Shown piece after piece: positions 15,934 to 25,172 of a DNA stretch of 57,896 bases. Positions within the stretch are counted from its first letter, which is position 1; each line of letters begins with the position of its first letter. Made by a program: the position numbers and the translations under genes. The notes under the pieces are model-generated. The model saw only the letters and a list, made by a program, of their open reading frames with translations, was not told where the DNA came from and made no database searches. Source of the DNA: Pleurocapsa sp. CCALA 161 (GTDB taxonomy: Bacteria > Cyanobacteriota > Cyanobacteriia > Cyanobacteriales > Xenococcaceae); NCBI RefSeq assembly GCF_003003995.1, contig NZ_PVWF01000019.1, positions 1 to 57,896 of the forward strand. Reading direction: 5' to 3'.

Positions 15934-17322
15934 CTAATCGCTAACGCTACTTTTAACGTCATCGTAAAAACTGGCAATAATCGCCAATAGTAGCCACCAA
16001 ATGGTATTAATTTGAGGACGATACCAAACTGTATCGACAACTCCGTGGAAAGCTAGGCTAGCAGTTGCAGCGATCGCCGCAATTAAATAAATACCTCGTT
16101 TATTTCTACTTTGGCGCAGACGAGATAGCTGACGCAGACCATGATTACAGGTAACAGCTACTAGCCAGATCAAGCAGCTAAAGCCTAAATATCCCATCTC
16201 GACAATATGTTCTAGATAGATAGAATAGGCACTTAACGCAGGATAGCGAGAGTCCATGTAGCGAGGGTAAATTTGATTAAAAGCATCGTGTCCTGGTCCG
16301 ATGCCAATTACGGGATAGTCTTTGATAATTTTAAAACAGGCTTCCCAGACATTAATCCGAAAATTGTTGCTACTATCCTCTCTCCCTGCAAAAATACTCA
16401 TCAATCTCAAGCGTAGAGGTTCTAAAGTAATAAAGGCAATGAGTAATAGTCCTGCAAGAGAGCCAAATACTAACGGTAACAGCCAGATCTGCCAAAATCG
16501 AGGCAGATATTCGCGCCACCAAGCATAAAACAACAGTAGTAATGCGCCAATTAATACTGCCATTGCCAACCAAGCACCACGGCTATCGGTGAAATACAAA
16601 CAGGCTGAATTTACCGCCGTCATAATTATTGCCAAGGTTGTTTGAATCCAGCCCTGCCAGATAAAGATCGCAGCAATACTAAAAGCGATCGCTGGCAATA
16701 AATAACTTCCCAGTAAATTAGGATTTCCTAAGTAACTATATACCCTGGTATCGTTAGCCAGAGGAGAATTAGGATCGTTCCAGGTTGCTAATTGCTGTAC
16801 GCCAAAAAACTCTTGGCGCACGCCATAAGAGCTAACTATCAAAGCCGTCAAGAGGTAGCTAGTAATAATCCAGTTAAATAGCTTGGGCGATCGCAATATT
16901 TGAGCAGCTAGAGCAAAAAGAACTAGATACAAGGTCAAAGTAATCCAACCATTCAAGGCAGCAGACTTGACTGGAGAAAAGCCCGTGGCAACTGTGGCGA
17001 CACACCAGTACAAGAACACCAGAACATGTACAGGAGTGATAATGGCTCTTTTATCTGCTGTGAGGGTGTTAATCAACCAATATCCCGCCACTGCAACCAG
17101 CAGCAAGCCAATTAGAGGTGTAGAGATATAGGGAGCAAGTAACAACACGATACTGATTAAAGCTGCACCAATTGCTTCAGACCACTGAAAGAGCCAACTG
17201 CCCTCTCGCCAGTCTGAAAGCCAGCCTGAGAATCGATGGAGATAGCTTCCCTTGAGCCACTGATTTAACTGAGGTTTTGAAAGGGTGATAATTGACCAAG
17301 CCGATTTCATGGATGAGATCAT
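15934..17322 (-). CDS. ictB: IctB-family membrane protein (O-antigen ligase fold)
   Basis: A 462-residue polytopic membrane protein with about ten hydrophobic segments. It has a large loop with the conserved family stretch containing SYLGNPNLLGSYLLP and, further on, IGIGPGHDAFNQIYP. This is the cyanobacterial IctB family, first described as a putative bicarbonate transporter and structurally related to the Wzy/WaaL O-antigen ligases. The true activity of the family is unsettled, so a polysaccharide ligase role beside the priming transferase is also reasonable. Start ATG at 17322, with Met5 as an alternative. Confidence 0.88.
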   Translation of the reverse strand: MISSMKSAWSIITLSKPQLNQWLKGSYLHRFSGWLSDWREGSWLFQWSEAIGAALISIVLLLAPYISTPLIGLLLVAVAGYWLINTLTADKRAIITPVHVLVFLYWCVATVATGFSPVKSAALNGWITLTLYLVLFALAAQILRSPKLFNWIITSYLLTALIVSSYGVRQEFFGVQQLATWNDPNSPLANDTRVYSYLGNPNLLGSYLLPAIAFSIAAIFIWQGWIQTTLAIIMTAVNSACLYFTDSRGAWLAMAVLIGALLLLFYAWWREYLPRFWQIWLLPLVFGSLAGLLLIAFITLEPLRLRLMSIFAGREDSSNNFRINVWEACFKIIKDYPVIGIGPGHDAFNQIYPRYMDSRYPALSAYSIYLEHIVEMGYLGFSCLIWLVAVTCNHGLRQLSRLRQSRNKRGIYLIAAIAATASLAFHGVVDTVWYRPQINTIWWLLLAIIASFYDDVKSSVSD

Positions 17323-17421
17323 TAAGTTCCAAATTGAACATTAACATCCTAAACCACGTTTTCTGACAATCTCTGAAATACTTAAATGTTTTCTACAAAT
17401 GGCATGACTGAGGATAGGGGA

Positions 17422-17525
17422 CTAGTACCGCTTCGCTTAAGTAATAAGTAATAAGTAATAAGTTAGATATGATCGGGGTTTCAGGTTAACAAAATGGTGT
17501 CTTTACTTAAGCCTTCATCTACTAG
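17422..17525. repeat. 104-base intergenic repeat, copy A
   Basis: It begins CTAGTACCGCT and ends TACTAG. Its ends pair through CTAGTA/TACTAG and GCTTAAGTAA (17435-17444) with TTACTTAAGC (17503-17512), leaving a 7x7 internal loop. Inside the left arm sit three AAGTAAT heptamers (17439-17463). An equally long second copy lies at 25169-25272. Confidence 0.8.
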
Positions 17526-17568
17526 GGAGAGTTGATCTGGATCATTTTTTTTGTATTTCCAATAACAT

Positions 17569-19125
17569 TCAATTGATTGACTTAGCGGGGGGAACTTGCA
17601 ACAAATAACGATAACCTGAACTAGGAGAACCTTGTACGACTATTTTTCCTCCGTGCATTTCGATTAAGTAGCAGGAAAATAGTAGACCTAAGATATCGCG
17701 GGGAATTTTATGGGTACTTTTGTCTAAAGTGTTTTCATCATTAACAACCATCATCAAAGCTAAAGAAGTTAAGACTGGGGGAGTATGAGGAGTTAGAACC
17801 TCGCTTCTAGCTGTTTGACGAGCATCTTCAGAATTTTGATTAAAGCTTAATGCCTTTGTTACCCCATGAGCATAGAGTTTTGCCTCACTAAAATCATTTC
17901 CCAGCCAGGGATGAGAAATGCTGACGGTAATGTTTAAGGCTTGACTACGTTGAGAAACATGAATCTGAATCTCTCCACCAGGTTCTGACATTGCTAAAAT
18001 GCTGGCAACGAGATAATGGAGAGCTTGGCGAATTTTATCATTATCTAAAGTCCACAGCCGATTTCCTGGCTCGATGGACAATTTTAATGTCTGCTGATGT
18101 TGTTTTGATAGATCTTCTAGGCTATTAATTACTTGCTGACACAACATTTCAATATCTACAGTCGTCGGCTTAATTTCCGAGTTGGAATCGCTCAAAATTC
18201 CTAAATTAACTATTTCATCAACTAAACCAATTAAGTTTTGACCACTATCATGAATAATTTCTAAATACTCTTTTTGTTTAACCGTCAACGGACCATATAC
18301 TTCTCGGTGCAGTACACTTGCCATGCCAATGACTGAAGTTAAGGGTGTTTTTAGCTCTTCAGTTAACTGCGAAAGCAGCTTGAGCTTAATCGGACTAGTT
18401 CTCGTGGGGTCTAATCTCAATTCAGCTTGTTCTGTAATAGCTAGTTGATGTTTGGATAATGAAGCGCCAGCAATTTTGTCACTTTGCCACCAAGATTGAT
18501 GGGAGTGACGAATTAAACTTGGTTGATTTTCAAGCATTCGATTTAGCTCAAATTCCCCTAAACACCAACGAGCAAGCAATGCTAGGTAATCTATATCTCG
18601 GTCGTTGAACTCTCTTGCTACCCAGTCCATTACTTCTAAAGTTCCAATGCAAACTCCTGAAGCAGTTACTAGAGGAACTCCCAAATATGCTCTGATGCCA
18701 TAATGCTGAGTTAAAATGCTGTTGGTAAAAGTAGCATTGTTCAAAGTGTTAGCAATAGATAAAGGCTGCTGGCTGTCAATTACATAAGTGCTAAAAGACT
18801 CTTGAAGCGATATTTTTCTTTGAGTAGCAAGCTGGTTAGTTAAATCAATAGCTGACAAGCCTACGGCTGACTTAAACCACAGTTCATCCTCCACAACTAA
18901 GCCTAAAATGCTGATTGGTGTATGAGCAAAGCTTGCTGCTTTTTGCGTAGTTTCTTCTAAGATTGGCACTGCTTGGGGAACCATTAAGCCGAGTTCATTG
19001 AGAGTGGCTAATCTTTGTTCTTGTCTGACGATAGGGGTAAGACCGTCTAAACGGCAAAAAAGCTGGTTTTTCGGTTTAACCATATTGTTGATTGACAATC
19101 CTAAATCTACTGCTTCCACTGGCAT
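17569..19125 (-). CDS. GAF domain / degenerate histidine kinase
   Basis: A protein of about 518 residues with an N-terminal GAF-like sensor domain (about residues 40-195) and a HisKA-HATPase-type C-terminal half. In the dimerization helix the usual SHELRTPL reads TEELKTPL (about residues 256-263), so the phospho-acceptor histidine is Glu257. The N-box (LVASILAMSEPGG) lacks the usual asparagine, while a G2-like end (LGLLFSCYLIEMHGGKI) remains. It is therefore probably unable to autophosphorylate and may be a scaffold or sensor. ATG 19125 follows an in-frame GTG at 19128. A NarL-type regulator lies 1.3 kb upstream on the same strand beyond gun4. Confidence 0.8.
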   Translation of the reverse strand: MPVEAVDLGLSINNMVKPKNQLFCRLDGLTPIVRQEQRLATLNELGLMVPQAVPILEETTQKAASFAHTPISILGLVVEDELWFKSAVGLSAIDLTNQLATQRKISLQESFSTYVIDSQQPLSIANTLNNATFTNSILTQHYGIRAYLGVPLVTASGVCIGTLEVMDWVAREFNDRDIDYLALLARWCLGEFELNRMLENQPSLIRHSHQSWWQSDKIAGASLSKHQLAITEQAELRLDPTRTSPIKLKLLSQLTEELKTPLTSVIGMASVLHREVYGPLTVKQKEYLEIIHDSGQNLIGLVDEIVNLGILSDSNSEIKPTTVDIEMLCQQVINSLEDLSKQHQQTLKLSIEPGNRLWTLDNDKIRQALHYLVASILAMSEPGGEIQIHVSQRSQALNITVSISHPWLGNDFSEAKLYAHGVTKALSFNQNSEDARQTARSEVLTPHTPPVLTSLALMMVVNDENTLDKSTHKIPRDILGLLFSCYLIEMHGGKIVVQGSPSSGYRYLLQVPPAKSIN

Positions 19126-19128
19126 CAC

Positions 19129-19439
19129 TAATTTTTTAATTAAAGTTATTGTTTATTGATGCAGTAGCTAATTCTGCATAAGTTAATTTCTTTGCAGCAT
19201 TACGCGATCGATTTATTCTGCTCTAACTTAAAATTACAGATAAAAGGTCTGCGCGTTTTTTAGCCTGCTCACTCTAAAGTTCCCGAAAAAGTAGTTGAAC
19301 AAACATTTTTAGCACAAAATATTCGACTTCTTAGGCATAAGAACGCCAGAAAATACCCAAATTAGGCTATTGAAACCATATCTGGCTGTAAATTTCATAA
19401 ATTTGACTACAAAACCTTAATTTATGATTGCTCAATTGC
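19129..19439. other. Gap between kinase-like gene and gun4
   Basis: About 310 bases, AT-rich. I see no gene, tandem repeat or strong hairpin. It should hold the promoter of the kinase-like gene and the gun4 3' end. Confidence 0.5.
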
Positions 19440-20132
19440 TCAATCTTGCTTTGTCCAAGCGGGATGAGTAAAAATAGCGTCAATCACCCTAACTCCCCGT
19501 AGCTGATTAGATAAAGGTAAGTGACCTGCGGGAGCAGATAAATCCCAGGTAAAGCCTTGAGGATAACGAGTCCAAGCATTACCAGATTTCCAATTGATTT
19601 TTGTCCATAGTTTAGTAAAGTCCTTGCCCACAGACAACCAAATACGTCTTTGTACCGAAAACCCAAATTTACCAACAGAAGACATGAGCCACAGTCGATC
19701 TAAAGTGATTAAATCAGCGCTCGGCAGATTAATGACCTCGGTAAAGTAAATCCACTTGCGCTCTGTCGCAGCAGCTCCTGCTAGTTCACACATTTTTTGC
19801 AAAGTTAGCATATCAGCGCCCTGAAAATCTTGCTGTGCCAGCAACTTCTGTAGTGGTTGATAGTCAATTCCTGAAGTCGATGTTAAAGGTACAACTCCAA
19901 GGGGAAAGTTCTGCTCTAAAAATGCTTGAATTCTGGGATTGGTATTAAGATACAAAGCATGATATGCCTTGCCTAGAGCTAAGTTCTCAGACTGTTGTTG
20001 ATTATCAATCATCCAATTCATCAGAATTTGCCGATCTGATTCCGAACCTTCTAATAGTTGATCGACTATTTTTAATTGATTTTGCTCAGATTCTAAATAT
20101 ATTGAATGATTGATGCTGCTAATATTCTGCAT
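19440..20132 (-). CDS. gun4: GUN4, magnesium-chelatase regulator
   Basis: A 230-residue protein of the length of cyanobacterial Gun4. It has an N-terminal helical bundle followed by the porphyrin-binding GUN4 core. Core signatures include LDRLWLMSSVGKFGFSVQRR and LWTKINWKSGNAWTRYPQGF, and the end reads GHLPLSNQLRGVRVI. It binds protoporphyrin IX and Mg-protoporphyrin and stimulates the ChlH subunit of magnesium chelatase in chlorophyll synthesis. Kinase fusions of GUN4 exist in cyanobacteria, but this is the stand-alone form. The start is ATG 20132. Confidence 0.92.
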   Translation of the reverse strand: MQNISSINHSIYLESEQNQLKIVDQLLEGSESDRQILMNWMIDNQQQSENLALGKAYHALYLNTNPRIQAFLEQNFPLGVVPLTSTSGIDYQPLQKLLAQQDFQGADMLTLQKMCELAGAAATERKWIYFTEVINLPSADLITLDRLWLMSSVGKFGFSVQRRIWLSVGKDFTKLWTKINWKSGNAWTRYPQGFTWDLSAPAGHLPLSNQLRGVRVIDAIFTHPAWTKQD

Positions 20133-20202
20133 GTAATCTTTTCCTACCGCGAAGTGCTTACCTAATAAACAAACTTCAAGATTTTAACTAAACTTTGCAC
20201 CA

Positions 20203-20382
20203 ATGCTGACAAACTTCAATGAGTGTTTGTACTTAGTCATATTGCTATGCAAATATTATCATAATTTTGGAGCAGAAAACGCTTCAAATTATCTTGGCAT
20301 TGGGATTGCTTTATTTTCCCAAGTTCAACCAGCACGATCGCAATTAAATTACGCCGACAATTTCGCTCAGGTGATGTTATGA
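20203..20382 (+). CDS. Possible 59-residue protein
   Basis: An open frame divergent from gun4 and convergent with the response regulator. It encodes 59 residues with a hydrophobic segment near the N-terminus (CLYLVILLC) and a sensible mixed composition afterwards (NASNYLGIGIALFSQ, then LNYADNFAQVML). No ribosome-binding sequence is visible before ATG 20203, and I do not recognise a family. It neatly fills the gap and is not explained as an antisense frame of a neighbour, so it is listed as a candidate only. Confidence 0.35.
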   Translation: MLTNFNECLYLVILLCKYYHNFGAENASNYLGIGIALFSQVQPARSQLNYADNFAQVML

Positions 20383-20393
20383 AAGTAAGTAAG

Positions 20394-21119
20394 TTAAGCT
20401 TTTTCATATCCTTGCTCATAAGCAAAACGAACTAGCTGGGTGCGATTGTTTAAGTCGAGCTTATTGAGAATATTACTAAGATGGGTTTGAACGGTTCTGG
20501 GGCTAATAAACAAGCGATCGCTGATCTGTTTGTTTGTATATCCTTGAATAGTTTCCCAAAAAACTCTCTCTTCTGCGGGAGTTAGGGGCAATGGCTCTGG
20601 CAAAGAAGCAGCCACAGCAGTATCCTCATCTTTAATATTCTTTGGTGTCACACTGGTTTGAATCTCTCCAGCACAACCATTAAGCAGAGTATCTTTGACC
20701 TGTGAATAAGCTAACTGCTCAATCAAATGAACTATTTCAGCATGAACCCGTCGCGATCGCTCAATCAAGGCTTCAATATTTGCCAATAGTTCCTTCATCT
20801 CAAAGGGCTTGGTTAAATAGTTATCTGCGCCAATCGTATGACCCTGAACGCGATCGTCAAGTTCACCCTTGGCTGACAGAAAGATAAACGGAATCAGCTT
20901 TCCTGATGGTTGCGATCGCAGTTGACGGCAAAATTCAAATCCATCCATTTCAGGCATGGAAACGTCAGAAACGACCAGATCTGGGACATCTTGACTAAAG
21001 CTTGCCAAGGCATCTGTGCCAGAACCAACAGAAATTACTTGATACCCTCTTTGTTCTAAAGAATTTTGCAAAATTTTTCGCAAGGTTAAATCATCGTCTA
21101 CTATCAGTATTTTTTTCAT
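20394..21119 (-). CDS. NarL/FixJ-type response regulator
   Basis: A 241-residue protein with an N-terminal receiver domain: acidic DDD near residues 8-10, phospho-acceptor Asp in LVVSDVSMPEMDG near residue 52, and the conserved Lys in YLTKPFE near residue 104. A linker follows, then a LuxR-type helix-turn-helix (LTPAEERVFWETIQGYTNKQ, with RTVQTHLSNILNKLDLNNRT) at the C-terminus. It is a DNA-binding transcription regulator, and its partner kinase is unknown. The kinase-like gene nearby lacks the phospho-donor histidine, so it is not an obvious phosphoryl source. Confidence 0.9.
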   Translation of the reverse strand: MKKILIVDDDLTLRKILQNSLEQRGYQVISVGSGTDALASFSQDVPDLVVSDVSMPEMDGFEFCRQLRSQPSGKLIPFIFLSAKGELDDRVQGHTIGADNYLTKPFEMKELLANIEALIERSRRVHAEIVHLIEQLAYSQVKDTLLNGCAGEIQTSVTPKNIKDEDTAVAASLPEPLPLTPAEERVFWETIQGYTNKQISDRLFISPRTVQTHLSNILNKLDLNNRTQLVRFAYEQGYEKA

Positions 21120-21348
21120 TGTGGATGAGATGATTAGAGTAATTAAATTTAAATTTTTGGCTGTTTTTTATTTATATTTATTATTCTGCCATCAGACACA
21201 GCAGGAACATAATTAAAAATCTTACTTAAGATCTGAATTTAAGTTATGCCTGAGCAAATGTAGGACGAAATATTTTGCTACTGTCAATGCACGGCTACTT
21301 AATTGTACTGTAGCTATATTCAGTTTGTTTTAACTAGACCTTTATGTT

Positions 21349-22779
21349 ATGTACGAAAAACTTATCTTGCCAACTATCGGTTCAAAGATCACCTTTAAAG
21401 ATGGCAAACCTATTGTTCCCGACGATCCCATTATTCCTTTTATTCGTGGGGACGGGACGGGGGTTGATATTTGGCCCGCCACAGAAGCGGTAATTAACGC
21501 TGCGGTGGCAACTGCTTATCACGGACAGCGTAAAATTAACTGGTTTAAAGTGTATGCAGGAGATGAAGCCTGTGAACAGTATGGCACTTATCAATACCTG
21601 CCTCAAGATACCCTAGATGCGATTAAAGAATATGGCGTAGCTATCAAAGGACCTCTAACTACCCCTGTAGGTGGAGGAATTCGCTCTCTCAATGTGGCTT
21701 TACGCCAAATTTTTCAGCTTTATGCTTGTGTGCGTCCCTGTCGCTACTATCAAGGAACTCCCTCCCCTCACAAATATCCTGAAAAACTCGAAGTAATTGT
21801 CTATCGGGAAAATACAGAAGACATTTATCTAGGAATTGAATGGAAACAAGGAGATGAAATTGGCATGAAGCTGATTAATCTTTTAAACCAAGAGTTAATT
21901 CCCAGCACTCCTGAACATGGTAAAAAGCAAATCCCTACAGATGCAGGAATTGGCATTAAACCGATTAGTAAAGCTGCTTCCCAGCGTTTAATCAGAAAAG
22001 CTATTCAACATGCATTAACCTTAGCGCCAGAAAAACAGCAGGTAACTTTAGTTCATAAAGGCAACATTATGAAATATACCGAAGGTGCTTTTCGCGATTG
22101 GGGTTATGAACTAGTCAAGAGCGAATTTCGTGCCGAATGCATCATTGAAAGAGAATCCTGGATTCTTAGTAACAAGGAAGCTAACCCTCAACTAACGACG
22201 GAAGATAACGCCCGTCAAATCGATCCTGGCTATGATTCCTTAACTCCTGAAAAACAAGCCCAAATTTGCCAAGAAGTAGAAGCTGTTTTAGCCGAAATTT
22301 GGGATACTCACGGCAATGGTCAATGGAAAACTAAGGTGATGGTTAACGATCGCATTGCTGACAGCATTTTTCAGCAGATTCAAACCCGTCCTGATGAATA
22401 TTCAATCTTGGCAACGATGAATTTAAATGGAGACTATCTTTCTGATGCAGCAGCAGCCATCGTCGGGGGCTTAGGAATGAGTCCTGGGGCAAATATTGGT
22501 GATACCTGCGCTATCTTTGAAGCTACTCACGGTACAGCCCCAAAACATGCAGGATTAGATCGCATTAATCCTGGTTCGGTTATTCTTTCAGGAGTGATGA
22601 TGCTAGAGTTTATGGGCTGGCAAGAAGCTGCGGATCTGATTCAAATGGGTTTGGCAAAGGCGATCGCGAGTAGAGAAGTAACTTACGATCTCGCGCGGTT
22701 GATGACTCCTGTGGTAGATCCTCCTTTGAAATGTTCCGAGTTTGCTCAAGCAATTATCAAATATTTTGCTAAAGTTTGA
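21349..22779 (+). CDS. icd: Isocitrate dehydrogenase (NADP)
   Basis: A 476-residue enzyme of the long cyanobacterial type. It has the substrate-binding segment [13 protein letters not shown], the catalytic Tyr in [16 protein letters not shown], the catalytic Lys/Asp region [10 protein letters not shown] and the NADP site [11 protein letters not shown]. It oxidises isocitrate to 2-oxoglutarate, the carbon skeleton for ammonium assimilation in cyanobacteria. In several strains icd is an NtcA target, but I find no GTA-N8-TAC box in the 229 bases upstream. A bipartite hairpin follows the gene. Confidence 0.97.
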   Translation: MYEKLILPTIGSKITFKDGKPIVPDDPIIPFIRGDGTGVDIWPATEAVINAAVATAYHGQRKINWFKVYAGDEACEQYGTYQYLPQDTLDAIKEYGVAIKGPLTTPVGGGIRSLNVALRQIFQLYACVRPCRYYQGTPSPHKYPEKLEVIVYRENTEDIYLGIEWKQGDEIGMKLINLLNQELIPSTPEHGKKQIPTDAGIGIKPISKAASQRLIRKAIQHALTLAPEKQQVTLVHKGNIMKYTEGAFRDWGYELVKSEFRAECIIERESWILSNKEANPQLTTEDNARQIDPGYDSLTPEKQAQICQEVEAVLAEIWDTHGNGQWKTKVMVNDRIADSIFQQIQTRPDEYSILATMNLNGDYLSDAAAAIVGGLGMSPGANIGDTCAIFEATHGTAPKHAGLDRINPGSVILSGVMMLEFMGWQEAADLIQMGLAKAIASREVTYDLARLMTPVVDPPLKCSEFAQAIIKYFAKV

Positions 22780-22860
22780 TTAATCTAAATTATTAATACT
22801 AGTTTGAGATCAAGGCAAAGCTTCGATTTGTTGCTTTTGCTTTGATCGCTCTTAGATTAA
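22780..22860 (+). terminator. icd terminator hairpin
   Basis: An outer stem TTAATCTAA (22780-22788) with TTAGATTAA (22852-22860) encloses an inner imperfect stem of about 14 bases running from GATCAAGGCAAAGC (22808) to TTTGATC (22847). It starts inside or just after the icd stop codon. Confidence 0.6.
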
Positions 22861-23010
22861 TTTAATGGTAATGTTTTGCACCTGTATTATATCTGTCCAA
22901 TAACTTTGAGAATATTGGCAATATTAGTTTTCCAAGCTAAAAAATTAAGTTATCTAAAATAAATTATTGTTACCAATAAACAGGGCTGAGATTTTGGCAC
23001 TAGTAAATTC

Positions 23011-23739
23011 ATGAGTACAAATCTTCTCGAAGTCAACAATGTTCATGCGGGATACGTTAAAGACCTAAATATTTTGCAAGGCATCAATTTTCGGATCGCG
23101 CCTGGAGAATTAGTTGCCGTGATTGGACCCAACGGCGCGGGTAAATCTACTTTAGCCAAAGCTATTTTTGGCTTGCTGACTCCACAACAGGGAGAAATTA
23201 TCTTCAAAGGGAAAAACATTGTGGGGCTAAAATCAGACAAAATTGTCAAACGCGGAATGTGTTATGTACCGCAAATTACCAATGTTTTTGCTTCATTATC
23301 CATCGAAGAAAACCTGGAAATGGGAGCGTTTATTCGTAGTGGCTCTCTCGATTCTCTTAAGCAAAAAATTTATACCATGTTTCCTAAATTAGGTTCTCGT
23401 CGTCGTCAAAAAGCGGGAACTTTATCAGGAGGAGAAAGACAAATGTTAGCGATGGGGAAAGCATTAATGCTAGAGCCTGATTTACTTTTGCTCGACGAAC
23501 CTTCTGCTGCTCTCTCGCCAATTTTAGTTAACTCTGTCTTAGAGCAAGTAACCGCAATTAACCAAACAGGAACAGCAATTGTTTTAGTCGAACAAAACGC
23601 GAAGAAAGCTTTAGCAATGGCAGATCGAGCTTATGTACTAGAAAATGGTTGCGATCGCTTTGAAGGTAAAGGTATCGACTTGTTAAATGATCCCAAAGTG
23701 GGAGCATTATATTTGGGTGCAGCTTTTAAATCCGACTAA
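23011..23739 (+). CDS. ABC transporter ATPase, LivF/NatE type
   Basis: A 242-residue ATP-binding subunit with Walker A GPNGAGKST (about residues 39-47), signature LSGGERQM (about 138-145), Walker B LLLLDEPSAALSP (about 157-169) and an H-loop position replaced in VLVEQNAK, as is normal for the LivF group. Cyanobacterial members include NatE of the neutral amino acid N-I system and UrtE of urea uptake. The residues visible do not settle which. No permease or binding-protein gene is adjacent, so its partners must be encoded elsewhere, as is common in cyanobacteria. Confidence 0.88.
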   Translation: MSTNLLEVNNVHAGYVKDLNILQGINFRIAPGELVAVIGPNGAGKSTLAKAIFGLLTPQQGEIIFKGKNIVGLKSDKIVKRGMCYVPQITNVFASLSIEENLEMGAFIRSGSLDSLKQKIYTMFPKLGSRRRQKAGTLSGGERQMLAMGKALMLEPDLLLLDEPSAALSPILVNSVLEQVTAINQTGTAIVLVEQNAKKALAMADRAYVLENGCDRFEGKGIDLLNDPKVGALYLGAAFKSD

Positions 23740-23928
23740 AAACTGATAATTGAGTTTATCGTCAGATTAATTTAAGATTATTCTTAGTGGCGTGGCGCAA
23801 TGAAAGTTTATATATTTTTATATCGTTGCTGAAAAACGTTAGATATTTCCCAGGTATTATAGGTAATGGCTTGCGGGACGCGCCAAAACTTTTTATAGAT
23901 TTAATTTAGTTAAACTTCAGGAGAAAAG

Positions 23929-24069
23929 ATGGATTTTGTAACCAACATTTTTAGTGCTGTGGGCGGTATTAACTTTACCGTAATTTTTCAACTGCTATGT
24001 CTGGCTTTGATTGTGATTTCAGGCCCAGTAGTAATATTTTTGTTAGCTTTACGTGGTGGCGACCTCTAA
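23929..24069 (+). CDS. psb30: Photosystem II protein Psb30 (Ycf12)
   Basis: A 46-residue single-span membrane protein. The chain runs INFTVIFQLLCLALIVISGP and then VVIFLLALRGGDL, which matches the Psb30/Ycf12 pattern of one transmembrane helix ending in GP-I/V-VI-LLALR-G-L. The first dozen residues form a short N-terminal extension also seen in other cyanobacteria. Psb30 sits at the edge of the PSII core near cytochrome b559 and stabilises it. AGGAG lies seven bases before ATG 23929. It is monocistronic as far as can be seen. Confidence 0.88.
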   Translation: MDFVTNIFSAVGGINFTVIFQLLCLALIVISGPVVIFLLALRGGDL

Positions 24070-24145
24070 GAAAATTTTTATATTAGATTTTTTTTGTCAT
24101 ACTGCTCTTTGGGTTTTACCTAGGGAGCAGTTTTGCTAATCAAGG

Positions 24146-24634
24146 TTGAAAAAAACTCAATTTATCAGATTAATGCACCAGCAACGCAACTTAGCCAAGG
24201 TTAATGCAGCTTTACAAACGGCTTATGAGCAAGCGATCTACGAGGTCTACTATGGTCAAGAAACGATTAAGATTTATATTGGCGAATACTGTCGACCATT
24301 AGATTACTTGATTGCTAAATGCGATTACGCTCCGCGTAGCCTTACGAATCGCCCTACTTGGGCATTAATAACCGCTGCAAATCCCTATTCAAAACCTCTG
24401 TCTGAGCTAGAAAATCAACAGCGTCAGCAAAAGTTGATTGAGTATTTACAAGAGTTGCCATGGTCTTGGTTAGATGCTGTAGGCAAGGATCGCACTGGGG
24501 TTTGGACTCCAGAACCTAGCTTGTTGATCTTGGGTATTGACCGTTTTGAGGCGATCGCTATAGGTCAAAAATTTGAGCAAAATGCTCTTGTTTATGGCGA
24601 GTTAAACCAGCCAGCGGAGCTTCAATGGCTATAA
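24146..24634 (+). CDS. DUF3293-family protein
   Basis: A 162-residue protein matching DUF3293 by its core TWALITAANPYS and the C-terminal pattern EPSLLILGI ... AIAIGQKFEQNALVYGE. Function unknown. The listed start is a TTG with AAGG close before it; ATG 24173 would shorten it by nine residues. Residues near 60-70 (CDYAPRSLTNR) are encoded by a 32-base palindromic repeat (24321-24352) inserted in frame, which expands the usual spacing before the TWALIT strand. Confidence 0.75.
   Translation: MKKTQFIRLMHQQRNLAKVNAALQTAYEQAIYEVYYGQETIKIYIGEYCRPLDYLIAKCDYAPRSLTNRPTWALITAANPYSKPLSELENQQRQQKLIEYLQELPWSWLDAVGKDRTGVWTPEPSLLILGIDRFEAIAIGQKFEQNALVYGELNQPAELQWL
24321..24352. repeat. In-frame palindromic repeat within a gene
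   Basis: The sequence from GCGATTACGCT to AATCGC is an imperfect palindrome of the kind dispersed in cyanobacterial intergenic DNA. Here it lies inside the DUF3293 gene and is read as 11 extra codons without breaking the frame. Confidence 0.55.
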
Positions 24635-24782
24635 ATATAAAATTGAAATAGTAGCATTGATCTTTAAAGCAATATAAATTTAATTGTTCGTATCATGTGA
24701 CACAGAAGTTTACTGAAAAATAAAATTTGTCTGGTAAAAATTAGTAAATTAGCATTTTTGTTCTAATGTACAGAAAATTCAA

Positions 24783-25172
24783 ATGATCGGATTTTCTGTT
24801 ATGAACATTATTGCTATTCTCGTTTCTTTGATCGTAACTACTATTAGTTTGCTAATTATTTCTAAACTTCCTTTGGGAATTGAGATTGACAATTTACAAA
24901 AAGGCATAATTGCTGCAATAGTCTTTGGCATTCTCAATGCCGTACTCCATCCAATTTTGACGGCGTTTGGCTTACTTACTGTGGTAACTTTTGGCTTGGC
25001 TTCTTTAGTAGCTAATATAATTATCTTCGGACTTGCAGCATTATTAGTTGAAGGTTTTAGACTGCGTTCTAAAATTTGGAGTCCGATTATTGGTGCATTT
25101 GCCTTAAGCGTAATTAACTCAATCATTTTCAAAATTCTTGAGAATGTAGGAATCATCACGCCAACACCCTAG
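24783..25172 (+). CDS. Holin-like four-helix membrane protein
   Basis: A 129-residue protein with four hydrophobic segments (about residues 5-27, 40-60, 64-90, 96-120) and the family residues NAVLHPILTAFGLLTVVTFG. It matches the phage_holin_4_2 / DUF360 membrane family, which is found widely in bacteria without phages and has no settled role. ATG 24783 or ATG 24801 could start it. The TAG stop codon is contributed by the first bases of repeat copy B, so the present C-terminus (ITPTP) may have been set by that insertion. Confidence 0.8.
   Translation: MIGFSVMNIIAILVSLIVTTISLLIISKLPLGIEIDNLQKGIIAAIVFGILNAVLHPILTAFGLLTVVTFGLASLVANIIIFGLAALLVEGFRLRSKIWSPIIGAFALSVINSIIFKILENVGIITPTP

Noticed and set aside
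15795-16040. 81-residue minus-strand frame
   Set aside because: It overlaps the 3' end of ictB in another frame and continues into repeat-rich DNA. It has no ribosome-binding site or recognisable content.
20237-20425. 62-residue minus-strand frame downstream of the response regulator
   Set aside because: It overlaps the regulator's end and the complementary strand of the better plus-strand candidate at 20203-20382. Its composition is not protein-like.
21120-21348. NtcA site upstream of icd
   Set aside because: Reading every GTA in this gap gives no GTA-N8-TAC. The nearest (GTA-CTGTAGCT-ATA) misses two of three bases in the second half.
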